A stretch of 64,000 bases of DNA from positions 1 to 64,000 of the forward strand of contig CAYRNR010000002.1 in assembly GCA_964425605.1 (NCBI GenBank), read 5' to 3'. Under the pieces are notes generated by a model. The model ran no database searches, was not told where the DNA came from, and saw only the letters and a list, made by a program, of their open reading frames with translations. How positions within the stretch are numbered: position 1 is the first letter of the stretch; each line of letters opens with the position of its first letter. This DNA comes from CAYRNR01 sp964425605. Lineage in GTDB: Bacteria; Myxococcota_A; UBA796; UBA9615; CAYRNR01. Shown here in pieces: positions 42,401 to 50,140 of this stretch. Both the position numbers and the translations under genes were made by a program.

Positions 42401-44083
42401 GCCCGTGGGCTCGCCCGCCCCGCGGTAGATGCCCTGGGCGCGCAGGGCGCGCCACGCGCGGGGGTCGTCGCGGCCCGCGAGGCGGCGGGCCTTGGCGAGC
42501 CGTTCGCCGAGCTCCTGGCGATCGCCGTGGTCGATCATCAGGCGCGCCGGCGCGCCCAGCACGGTCTCGTCGGGAGCCCGGGCGAGGATCTCCGATCCCC
42601 CGTCGCCGGCCGCGTCCAGGCTCGCGCCGAGCTCGTCGCTGCCCGAAGCGCCCACACCGAAGATGCCGCGGGCCCGCGCGATGGCCCCGTGCTCCTCGAG
42701 CACCAGGTGGAAGTTGGTCCCCCCGAACCCGTAGGAGCTCACCCCTGCGCGACGGGGCGCGCCCGCGGGCGGCTCCCAGGGCTGCAGCGCGTGGACGAGC
42801 CGGAACGACGACGCGGCCAGCGGCAGGTCCGGGTTGGGTGGGTCCGCGTGCAGGGTCGGGGGCAGCTGGCGGTGGTGCAGCGCCAGAGCGGTCTTGACCA
42901 GGCCCGCGGCGCCGGCTGCGGCCTTGAGGTGGCCGATGTTGCCCTTGGCCGAAGACAGGGCCACGGCCCCTGCAGAGGCGCCGGAGAACACCTCGGACAG
43001 GCTCTCGAACTCGGCGCGATCCCCCACCGCCGTGCTCGTGCCGTGCGCCTCCACCAGCGAGGCGGTGCGCGGATCCAGCCCCGCGTCCTCCCAGGCGCGC
43101 CGGATGGCCAGCTGCTGCCCTTCGGGATTGGGGGCCACGATGCCCTTGCCGCGGCCGTCGCTGGACGAGCCCACGCCGCGGATCACCGCGTAGATCCGGT
43201 CCCCGTCGCGCTCGGCGTCGGCGAGCCGCTTGAGCAGCATCACCCCCGCGCCCTCCCCCATCACGAAGCCGTCGGCGCCCTCGCCGAAGGGGCGGCTGCC
43301 GGTGGCGCTCAACGCGCCGATCTTGGCGAACTTGACGAAGGTGGACGCGTGCATGTTGCGGTCCACGCCGCCAGTGATCACCGCGTCGCAGTGGCCGTCG
43401 GCGAGCAGATCCACCGCCGAACTCACCGCGGCCATGGAGGACGCGCACGCCGCGTCGCAGGTGAAGTTGGGGCCGCGCAGGTCCAGCAGGTTCGCCACCC
43501 GGCCCGAGATGATGTTGGGCAGCTCCCCGGGCATGGTGTCCTCGGTGATCGCCGGGTACCGCTGGCCCACCCGCCCCTGCCAGCGCTCGAGGATGGAGGC
43601 GCGCAGCCCCTCGGGCAGCGCACGGAACTCCTCCACCTGTTCCAGCGCCCCGGCGTACTCCGGGAAGGCGATGCGGGCGTGGGTGTCCAGGTGCATGTCC
43701 CCGCCCATGGCCGCGCCCAGCACCACGCCGGTGCGGTCCGTGTCCAGGGGCCGCTCCGGGAAGCCGTAGTCGGCCATGGCGGACGCGGCCGCGCTCACGG
43801 CCCACTGCTGGCCCTCGTCCATGGCGGCGGCCACCCGCGGCGGCACGCGGAACCGCTTCCAGTCGAACTCGAACCCCTTCACCCAGCCGCCCAGCGCCGA
43901 GTAGGTCTTGTCCGCGGCCTCGCGGTCCGCGTCGAGGTACTGGCCGGGATCCCATCGATCCGCGGGGACCTGTTCGATGCTGTACCGCCCCTCGCACAGG
44001 TTGGCCCAGTACGAGGACGCGTCCGGGGCGTCGGGGAAGATGGCGCCGAGGCCGACGATGGCGATGGCTCGATCGGTGCTCAT
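36404..44083 (-). CDS. type I polyketide/PUFA-like synthase, KS-AT-KS-ACP-ACP-KR-DH
   Basis: 2559 residues. KS1 about 5-465 (Cys213, His347, His385). AT about 563-860 (Gly-His-Ser-Leu-Gly, Ser659; His-Ala-Phe-His 761-764, malonyl-type). KS2 about 905-1410 (Cys1154, His1302 in His-Glu-Thr rather than His-Gly-Thr, His1342). Two near-identical ACPs about 1535-1605 and 1615-1690, each reading Leu-Gly-Val-Asp-Thr-Val-Lys-Gln, with Thr (1566, 1650) for the expected Ser. A KR with a structural half then a catalytic half (about 1740-2240; Ser2135, Tyr2148). A double-hotdog DH from about 2270 (His2287 in His-x3-Gly-x4-Pro). No enoylreductase or thioesterase, so an iterative unsaturated or polyene-like product is likely. 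AGGAG precedes ATG 44083. Confidence 0.92.
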   Translation of the reverse strand: MSTDRAIAIVGLGAIFPDAPDASSYWANLCEGRYSIEQVPADRWDPGQYLDADREAADKTYSALGGWVKGFEFDWKRFRVPPRVAAAMDEGQQWAVSAAASAMADYGFPERPLDTDRTGVVLGAAMGGDMHLDTHARIAFPEYAGALEQVEEFRALPEGLRASILERWQGRVGQRYPAITEDTMPGELPNIISGRVANLLDLRGPNFTCDAACASSMAAVSSAVDLLADGHCDAVITGGVDRNMHASTFVKFAKIGALSATGSRPFGEGADGFVMGEGAGVMLLKRLADAERDGDRIYAVIRGVGSSSDGRGKGIVAPNPEGQQLAIRRAWEDAGLDPRTASLVEAHGTSTAVGDRAEFESLSEVFSGASAGAVALSSAKGNIGHLKAAAGAAGLVKTALALHHRQLPPTLHADPPNPDLPLAASSFRLVHALQPWEPPAGAPRRAGVSSYGFGGTNFHLVLEEHGAIARARGIFGVGASGSDELGASLDAAGDGGSEILARAPDETVLGAPARLMIDHGDRQELGERLAKARRLAGRDDPRAWRALRAQGIYRGAGEPTGKVAFLFPGQGSQYLNMGRELARSEAVVQQTFEEADRVMAPILGRPLTSAIFVDEASDEAEAALMDTAITQPAVLTMDVALSRLLAQRGFAPDLVMGHSLGEYAALVVAGVLPFEQALEATAARGREMTRVSVQDNGWMAAVFAPLDQVEAILAKVDGYVVAANINSRRQCVIGGASAAVEQAIDQFRDRDFRAQRIPVSHAFHTRIVAPAGGPLRQVLDRMDVGSPSIPLVANVTGDLYPSEPDSIRDLLQRQIASPVQWVKGLQTLYGLGVRTFVEVGPKRALSGFVDDVLGDDVTGLFTNHPRIGELESFNHALCGLYAGGHAQASQPAATPEEEIMQTNQPHEVVITGTGLGLPGAEKPVMDPDNALRLLRGEQLIDLMPSRFRRAILDKRVTRLVKDDAGGGSFEVLTDPADVIKLAGRPGSFDLTEEYGVPAELVEALDTSTQLAMAAGLDALREAGIPLVRQYRTASNGRQLPDRWVLPESLRDETGVIFASTFPGLDRFADELQRYFTWSSRRDQLQALDELRAVTTDPGTLAELGRRAGALREELGREPYAFDRRFLFRVLAMGHSQFAEYIGARGPNTCVNIACASTDHAVGLAEDWIHAGRCRRVVVIAGDNVTSDRLLEWIGAGFQAAGAAATDDRVEDAALPFDRRRHGLILGMGACALVVERDDAVAERGMRGIVELVASETANSAHHATQLDAQHLSQVMDQLVTSAEQRHGLHRNAMAGATVFVSHETYTPARGGSASAEVAALRHTFGDAADRIVIANTKGYTGHPMGVGIETAAAVKMLEHGVVPPVPNLREPDPDLGPLNLSRGGPYPVQFALHLAAGFGSQVAMTLFRRIPGRLDRLDDAARYERWLADASGCDRAATEVHRRVLRVADDGAPARRPAPGSWRRGASTAPSVRLQTAPALTPPRWPVEAADEPERAVAPDPVQAAPQPPQEPPAVETAPMPALASDAPALDAVAEAVVELVSDKTGYPADMLDLELDLEADLGVDTVKQAETFAAICERFGIPRPEQLRLRDYPTLGDVVGFVRQNDPGAPSAADPVAEQVLQLVSERTGYPVDMLDLELDLEADLGVDTVKQAETFAAIRERFGIPRPEELNLRDYPTLGDVVGFVRDSGVAVAGQEVPAAPAGGNGAGQGTAAATAWSLEDADRVPRRAVVPILRPPLELCRPTGLEFSAGDRIVVAPDEGGAGEPLVAALAELGAEVLVVEPELDRDAVTERMGAWLSEGPVQGIFWLRCLDAEPGIDQLDHATWRDLLHLRVKALYGLLRAAHGSSPFLVTGTRMGGLHGYGEAGAGAPMGGAVTGLAKSYAREFSAVVKAVDLGGAASAGEVAEHLLAEARRDPGIVEVGYCGGERFSVSFEERDAADGAPGLELTEDSVFVVTGAAGGITSAIVADLAGASGGTFYLLDRTAEPRRDDFHVNLLRGGRDALKEELIRAAREAGERPVPREIEAHMLDVERRDAALRAIEAVEAVGGRAIYLGVDLLDDAAMAGVMERIGSAHDRIDVVIHAAGLEISRPLADKEPEEFDLVFDVKADGLFALLNGTRDVPVGALVCFSSVAGRFGNRGQADYSAANDLLCKVGNALRRVRPDTRAVTIDWTAWAGVGMATRGSIPALMEAAGIDMLSPATGVPTVRRELVAGGFRGEIVVGDGLGMLVEERDAAGGIDQDAVARRLEELPLIGALRCAPLFGDLVAETTLDPTTEPFLFDHQVEPGLAYLPGVMGIEAFAQMAVALAPDHRVDSVRGVRFASPLKFHRDRPRTLYLHARILPTEGGDLRARVALCTQVRPDPDHPARTTQHFTAEVVLTQRPAAAPRIDVELPPEGVPVVGSEDIYDTYFHGPAYRVLERVTVDDHRAWGELAGDLPPDTAAGPGRWLTAPRLVELCFQAAGLWAIAHRKVLALPESVEDVRIHRPVGLDERGLTAVVDARDDAFDVQVVDPDGAVVVSVHGYRTVTVAEQLAGWPVPPVPREAPRPAAPRGL

Positions 44084-44114
44084 GGGGATCTCCTGGTCCG
44101 CCTGCGGACGGCGG

Positions 44115-45734
<1,620 letters not shown>

Positions 45735-45763
45735 GGTCGAAGCCCTCCGAATGAACGCCATTC

Positions 45764-45792
45764 ACGCTAGACCGACTGGTCAGTCTAGTCAA
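45764..45792 (-). promoter_or_regulatory. candidate promoter of the acyl-CoA dehydrogenase-PKS operon
   Basis: On the minus strand TTGACT (45787-45792) and TAGCGT (45764-45769) are 17 bases apart, with the predicted start about 20 bases before the operon ATG. The -10 box is weak. A TetR-like dyad fills the space between the boxes, so binding there would repress. Confidence 0.45.
45768..45787. promoter_or_regulatory. TetR-type operator, promoter-proximal
   Basis: TAGACCGACTGGTCAGTCTA is an imperfect 20-bp dyad with arms TAGACCGACT and its near-complement. It lies between the predicted -35 and -10 boxes of the PKS operon. A related dyad occurs at 45901-45916, and a TAGAC half-site lies between them near 45818. 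Confidence 0.6.
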
Positions 45793-45900
45793 CGGAGATA
45801 ACCCAAAAAACCAAACCTAGACAGTCCGATCAAGACTTGAACACTCGTTATTTCAGTGCTTTAGGAGTAGCTATCTAGAATCTGACACAGGCTCGTCTAA

Positions 45901-45916
45901 TAGACCGGCCAGTCTA
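45901..45916. promoter_or_regulatory. TetR-type operator, distal
   Basis: TAGACCGGCCAGTCTA is an imperfect 16-bp dyad sharing TAGACCG and AGTCTA with the proximal site, 24 bases past the TetR stop. Two sites in one 205-base spacer support real regulation by the adjacent TetR protein. Confidence 0.55.
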
Positions 45917-45939
45917 TTGCTTCCGCGATCTGGAGCGAA

Positions 45940-46554
45940 TCAGGAGGGTTCGAGCTGGGCGAGGAGGCGGCCCACGAAGGACATCAGCTGGCCCATGGAG
46001 GCCTCGGCATCGGCGCCGTCGGGATCGGCGAGATCCTGCATCACCATGCCCGCGTACGCGCCGAAGATCGCCGCGGCGATCCCCCGCACCTCCGCCTCGC
46101 TCAGCCAGGCGCCGGTGAAGGGGCGGAGCATCTCGGCGATGGCGATGCGGGCGCGGGCGTAGAACCGGGCCAGGGCCTCCTGGATCTCGGGCTCACGCCG
46201 GGCGTGGGCGGTGAACTCCAGCCACAGCGGGACGATGACCCGCCCGCGGTGCACCTCGCGCTGCAGGGCCTTGGTCAGGGCCGAGACGTAGTCGTCACGG
46301 GTCACGGCGCGCTCGAACTGCTGCAGCACCTCGTCCATCACCTGGCGGGCCCAGGTCTCGAGGATGTCCACGAACGCGGCCTGCTTGGAGGGGTAGTACC
46401 AGTAGAAGGTGCCCTTGGAGATGTCTGCCGCGCGGCAGACCGTGTCCACCGACGTCTCGTGGTAGCCCCTGTCGCGGAAGCAGCTGTACGCAGCCTGGCG
46501 GATCGCCTCCTGGCGCTCCTCGCTGCGTGCACCGCCCTTGCGCTTGCCAGCCAT
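45940..46554 (-). CDS. TetR/AcrR-family regulator
   Basis: A 204-residue repressor. The N-terminal helix-turn-helix (about 13-58) has Ala-Ala-Tyr-Ser-Cys-Phe-Arg-Asp-Arg-Gly-Tyr, Thr-Ser-Val-Asp-Thr-Val-Cys-Arg-Ala-Ala and Ile-Ser-Lys-Gly-Thr-Phe-Tyr-Trp-Tyr-Tyr. The C-terminal helical domain should bind a small hydrophobic ligand such as an acyl-CoA. ATG 46554 has a GGGAGG site 5 bases upstream. It lies directly upstream of, and in the same direction as, the acyl-CoA dehydrogenase-PKS operon, with two matching dyads in between. It is therefore the likely operon regulator. Confidence 0.93.
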   Translation of the reverse strand: MAGKRKGGARSEERQEAIRQAAYSCFRDRGYHETSVDTVCRAADISKGTFYWYYPSKQAAFVDILETWARQVMDEVLQQFERAVTRDDYVSALTKALQREVHRGRVIVPLWLEFTAHARREPEIQEALARFYARARIAIAEMLRPFTGAWLSEAEVRGIAAAIFGAYAGMVMQDLADPDGADAEASMGQLMSFVGRLLAQLEPS

Positions 46555-46584
46555 GCCGCCTCCCGTACCGAGAGGATACCAGAG

Positions 46585-46613
46585 ACGGGCACGGGCACGG
46601 GCACGGGCACGGG
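46585..46613. repeat. ACGGGC hexanucleotide repeat
   Basis: Nearly five copies of a 6-bp unit lie in the 71-base gap between the hydrolase stop and the TetR start. A tract like this can change length by slippage and could alter TetR translation or transcription. Confidence 0.75.
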
Positions 46614-46625
46614 TGAGGAAGGGGA

Positions 46626-47492
46626 TCAGGCCAGCAGGCTCCGGCGGCGCAGGAAGTCCTCGATGGCGGCGGCGATCTCGTCGCCGTGCCCCACCAGCCC
46701 GGCGTGGGAGGCGCCGGGCAGGAACACCAGCTCGCTGTCGGGCAGCGACGCGTCGATGGCGCGGGCACGATCCGGCGGGGTGAACACGTCGGTGCCGCCC
46801 GCCACCACCAGGGTGGGCACGTGGATGCTGCCCAGCAGCTCCTCGGCCGAGTGCTGCTGGGCCGCCAGGCTCATGGCCTTGAACGACGCCGCGTCCAGCC
46901 GCCCCATGTGGTCCAGCCACGGCGAGAATTCGCGGTAGCGGATGCCGCGCTCGGTGGTGCCGGAGAGCTGGCTCGAGTAGAAGGAGACAGGCCCCAGCGC
47001 GCTGCCCACCTTCAGCGCGGCGCCCAGCACCCGCGTCGGGGTCGCCCGCAACAGGCCGTGGGCGACGCGCCCCAGGTAGGGACCGTAGAACGTGTCGAAG
47101 GGCTTGCCGGGCGTCCCCAGGGCGCAGACCATGCCCGCGATGCGGTCCGACAGGGCCGACCACGACGCCAGGGCGACCTGGCAGCCCAGCGAATACCCCA
47201 GCATCACCACGGGGGTCCCCTCCCCTGCCGCGGCGTCGACGACCCGTCCCAGCTCCTCCACCAGCGACTCGATGGCCACGGCATCGGGCGTCCGGGCCGG
47301 CTCCGAGTTGCCGTGTCCGGGGTAGTCCCACGTGATCAGCCGGCCCTGCCCCTGCAGCCGCCGGTGGACCGTGCCCCACTGGAACGCGTCGTTGGCCAGG
47401 CCGTTGCAGAACACCAGCGGCGTCCCCTCCCCCTGCGCCCTCCAGGCGACGCGGGTTCCATCGGGGGCGGTCACGTTCCCTTGGTCGGCCAC
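46626..47492 (-). CDS. alpha/beta hydrolase
   Basis: A 288-residue alpha/beta-hydrolase. It has a Phe-Cys-Asn-Gly-Leu-Ala oxyanion strand, the nucleophile elbow Gly-Tyr-Ser-Leu-Gly, Gly-Gly-Thr-Asp for the acid and Ala-Ser-His-Ala-Gly near the end for the catalytic His. It probably cleaves an ester, thioester or lactone; substrate unknown. GTG 47492 is preferred for an AAGGA site 7 bases upstream; longer in-frame starts lack support. It lies in the same direction as the TetR and PKS genes and may act on a related acyl compound or as an off-loading thioesterase, which the PKS lacks. Confidence 0.87.
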   Translation of the reverse strand: MADQGNVTAPDGTRVAWRAQGEGTPLVFCNGLANDAFQWGTVHRRLQGQGRLITWDYPGHGNSEPARTPDAVAIESLVEELGRVVDAAAGEGTPVVMLGYSLGCQVALASWSALSDRIAGMVCALGTPGKPFDTFYGPYLGRVAHGLLRATPTRVLGAALKVGSALGPVSFYSSQLSGTTERGIRYREFSPWLDHMGRLDAASFKAMSLAAQQHSAEELLGSIHVPTLVVAGGTDVFTPPDRARAIDASLPDSELVFLPGASHAGLVGHGDEIAAAIEDFLRRRSLLA

Positions 47493-47595
47493 GAAGCGAT
47501 CCTTTCTACGACGACGCTCACCCTCCCGGGGCTGCACAGCAAAAGGTAGCAAAAGATCGTAGGCTGGGTAGTGGAGGGAGCGCGCGAGTCGGGCG

Positions 47596-48300
47596 ATGAG
47601 TGAAACCCTGTCCCAGGTCCTCGAGGGCAACGCCGAGGTGTTCAGCTCGGTGGTCGAGGACCGCTACGGCGTGGCCTTGACCCACGACCGGGAGGGGGTG
47701 CTGCAGCTCGAGCGGTTCCTCAACACCCGCCGTGAGGACCTGGCCGGCTCGGCCCTCACCGGCCTGGTGGATCTGGCGGGCAGCTTCCTCGGCGAGTGCA
47801 TCGCGGCCGTCCACGGTGGCGAGTGGATCGACGGCCCGGAACACCCCCACGTACAGCTGGAGCCGGGGCGACTCTCCGATCCCTTCTGGATGGTCGAGAG
47901 CCACCTGCGATACCGCGCGGCGTACTCGGTGACGGTGCTGTTCGACGCCATCGGAGCCACGTCGCGCGTCCGCGTGGGCGGCCTGTACTCCGTGCCCAAC
48001 GACGACGGCACCTATGCCGTGCTCAAGGTGCTGGCGGCCGATCACATCGGCGTCCACCTGCGCCGATACGGCAACGTCTTCGTGGATCCCCCGGCGGCGG
48101 TGGCGTCCGCCGAGCTGAGCACGGCCGTCGAACTGGAGCGCCTCAAGGACGAACCGTCCACCGGCATGGCCATCGGCCACTTCCCCCTCGCTCACCAGGG
48201 GTTCTGGGAGATGGGGCCGGTCCTGATCCAGGCCGAGACCGTCGAGGACGAAGAGCTCGAGGGCTACCGCATCTGGCTCGGCGTCGAACCGGGCAGCTGA
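47596..48300 (+). CDS. protein of unknown function (possibly DUF3806-like)
   Basis: A 234-residue soluble protein. Residues 30-95 have an Arg-Phe-Leu-Asn-Thr-Arg helix, Gly-Ser-Phe-Leu-Gly-Glu-Cys-Ile and Gly-Gly-Glu-Trp, an arrangement that recalls the DUF3806 pattern (Phe-Leu-Gly-Glu then Gly-Gly-x-Trp). The remainder is mixed alpha/beta without known motifs. It is divergent from the hydrolase and sits between the two biosynthetic loci. The ribosome site before ATG 47596 is weak. A direct repeat AGCAAAAG (47538, 47548; period 10) lies in the upstream spacer. Its stop is two bases from the convergent acyltransferase. Confidence 0.6.
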   Translation: MSETLSQVLEGNAEVFSSVVEDRYGVALTHDREGVLQLERFLNTRREDLAGSALTGLVDLAGSFLGECIAAVHGGEWIDGPEHPHVQLEPGRLSDPFWMVESHLRYRAAYSVTVLFDAIGATSRVRVGGLYSVPNDDGTYAVLKVLAADHIGVHLRRYGNVFVDPPAAVASAELSTAVELERLKDEPSTGMAIGHFPLAHQGFWEMGPVLIQAETVEDEELEGYRIWLGVEPGS

Positions 48301-48302
48301 CC

Positions 48303-49145
48303 CTACCGCGCCTCCCCCGCCTCCCAGCCGCTCACCGTCCGCTGCAGCACCCGCCGTACGCTGTAGGACAGGTCTGCCGCCGACTCGCGGGGTCTGGGCA
48401 CCAGCGGCTCGCAGAACTTCACGCGGAAGCGCGCCCGCTCCGGGGCGCCGTGGAACGAGTTGGTGGACCGCGGCATGCACGGGATGTGGGAGTGGATGGC
48501 CACGGGCACGATGGGCACGCCTGCGTCGATGGCCAGCTTGAACGGGAAGTCCTGGAACGGCAGCAACCGGCCGGTCTCCGAGCGGGTCCCCTCCGGGAAG
48601 ATGATCAGCGGCCTGCCGCCGCGCAGGGCGTCCACACCGGCGCGGAAGGTGTCCAGCAACGCGGCGTGGGTCCACTCCGTGGGCAGGGGGATGTACCCGA
48701 GCAGGTCCACGGCCACCGCCACGAAGGGGTGCCAGAACAGCGGCATGAAGGACCGCTTCTCGGCGCGAGCGCCCCGGGGTTCGGTCACGGCCTTGACCAG
48801 GCAGGTGGCCCGCGGGATCAGGGACAGCAGCAGCAGCACGTCGAGCAAGGAGCGGTGGTTGGCCACGTACACGGCCGCCGGGGTCCGCCGGACCACGTCG
48901 CGGCCCTCGATCGCCTCGAACCCCAGCCCGCCGACGGCCCGCAGCGCCACGAACAGGCCCGCGAAGAACCGCCGGGCGACGCCCAGCAGCAGGGTCCGCG
49001 ACGACGGGACCACGCGGATCAGCAGCCACATGGGCACGGCCACGGCGAGGTTGAACAGCACACCGCCGACGAAGAAGTACATGTAGAAGGTCAGCGTGTG
49101 CGCCGCGTTGACCGCGGTGCGCCAGCCCGATGCCCCCGCGCTCAC
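48303..49145 (-). CDS. PlsC-type 1-acyl-glycerol-3-phosphate acyltransferase, APE locus
   Basis: A 280-residue membrane acyltransferase. One or two hydrophobic helices (about 15-60) precede the PlsC domain, which has the active-site Asn-His-Arg-Ser-Leu-Leu-Asp (NHx4D) and Phe-Pro-Glu-Gly-Thr-Arg-Ser. It transfers an acyl chain to a hydroxyl acceptor. Aryl-polyene loci regularly carry such an enzyme, thought to attach the polyene to a lipid. GTG 49145 overlaps the upstream stop (GTGA). It is the last gene of the left minus-strand part of the APE-like locus. Confidence 0.85.
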   Translation of the reverse strand: MSAGASGWRTAVNAAHTLTFYMYFFVGGVLFNLAVAVPMWLLIRVVPSSRTLLLGVARRFFAGLFVALRAVGGLGFEAIEGRDVVRRTPAAVYVANHRSLLDVLLLLSLIPRATCLVKAVTEPRGARAEKRSFMPLFWHPFVAVAVDLLGYIPLPTEWTHAALLDTFRAGVDALRGGRPLIIFPEGTRSETGRLLPFQDFPFKLAIDAGVPIVPVAIHSHIPCMPRSTNSFHGAPERARFRVKFCEPLVPRPRESAADLSYSVRRVLQRTVSGWEAGEAR

Positions 49146-49810
49146 CGCGCTTGCCGCCCGCGAAAGATCGTGTGTCCGAGGGCGCGGTCGATCCAGTCGC
49201 CCATGACGCCCCAGAACAGCAGCCGACGCACGATGTACTCCACCGCGAACAGCGTCCCGATGAGCCCGTAGGCGATCAGCCCCGTGTACAGCGCCCACGC
49301 CTCGTAGCTCCCCTTCAGCGCCAGGAACTCGGCCACGCCGCCGTTGAGCACGAAGAAGACGCACCACACCACCGTGACCTTGCGGCAGTAGGCCACCATC
49401 TCGGGGGTCAGCTCCTCGGTGATCAGCCTCGCGTAGCGCTCGATCATGGACACCGGGCGCCACAGGGTCGCGCCGAAGGTCGCCAGCAGGAACACGTTGA
49501 TCAGCACGGGGATCTGGAGCAGGTAGCGCGCATCGTCGAACAGCACCGCGCTGGATGCGAGCAGGGCCACCACCCCGACCTGGGCCCCGATCATGCCCAT
49601 GCTGCGCAGCTGGGACCGGCGCAGGGTGAGCGCCCGCGGCACCAGCATGGCCAGCAACACGGCCGCGGCCCAGCGCACGTTGCCGTGGCGCAGGGCGAGG
49701 TACACGAGCAGGGGGTAGACGATCCAGGCGACGGTGGACACGAGGCCGATCAGGAAGCCCCACAGCCTGGAGCGGGGGGGGTCGCCGGCCGGCCGGGGCG
49801 TCTCGTTCAC
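49142..49810 (-). CDS. COG4648-type membrane protein, APE locus
   Basis: A 222-residue membrane protein with about six helices and the sequence style of the COG4648 family: Ser-Met-Ile-Glu-Arg-Tyr-Ala-Arg-Leu, Ala-Tyr-Cys-Arg-Lys-Val-Thr and Tyr-Ile-Val-Arg-Arg near the end. This family is a marker of aryl-polyene and related clusters; its activity is not known. GTG 49810 overlaps the ACP stop (GTGA) and its own stop overlaps the acyltransferase start, making three coupled genes in a row. Confidence 0.8.
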   Translation of the reverse strand: MNETPRPAGDPPRSRLWGFLIGLVSTVAWIVYPLLVYLALRHGNVRWAAAVLLAMLVPRALTLRRSQLRSMGMIGAQVGVVALLASSAVLFDDARYLLQIPVLINVFLLATFGATLWRPVSMIERYARLITEELTPEMVAYCRKVTVVWCVFFVLNGGVAEFLALKGSYEAWALYTGLIAYGLIGTLFAVEYIVRRLLFWGVMGDWIDRALGHTIFRGRQAR

Positions 49811-50091
49811 GCGTCCTCGGGCTGCGGCTGGTTCCTCAGCGTCTCGACCAGCTCGGCCAGCGTGGTCAGGGAGTAGAAGGTCTCCTTGGTGGCGACCTCG
49901 GGGGTGACCTTCACGCCGAAGTGCTTCTCCAGCGCGATGGAGATGTCCAGGGCGTCGATGGAGTCCAGGCCCAGGGATTCGCCGAACAGCGGCTCGTCGA
50001 ATGCCAGCTCCTCGGGTTCGATGTCGTCGAGGCCGACGGCATCGATCACCAGCTCGCGCAGTTCCTTCAGCAGATCCTGTCGTTCGTCCAT
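49807..50091 (-). CDS. acyl carrier protein, APE locus
   Basis: A 94-residue acyl carrier protein with the normal phosphopantetheine site Gly-Leu-Asp-Ser-Ile-Asp (Ser44), acidic helices II and III, and a late Leu-Ala-Glu-Leu-Val helix. It should carry the growing polyene chain. ATG 50091 fits ACP length. An in-frame ATG at 50148 would add 19 residues and overlap the radical SAM stop by eight bases with a G-rich site upstream, so it cannot be excluded. Unlike the PKS carriers next door, the serine is intact. Confidence 0.9.
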   Translation of the reverse strand: MDERQDLLKELRELVIDAVGLDDIEPEELAFDEPLFGESLGLDSIDALDISIALEKHFGVKVTPEVATKETFYSLTTLAELVETLRNQPQPEDA

Positions 50092-50140
50092 GATTCGCCC
50101 CGGGGTTCGGTCCGAAAAATAGGGCAGCGCCGGTGCAGCG

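Noticed and set aside
36404..44083. Assignment as a PfaA-type omega-3 PUFA synthase
   Set aside because: KS-AT and KR-DH resemble PUFA synthases, but there are only two ACPs with Thr sites, a second KS before them, and no PfaC/PfaD-like partner or enoylreductase in the window. The product is left open.
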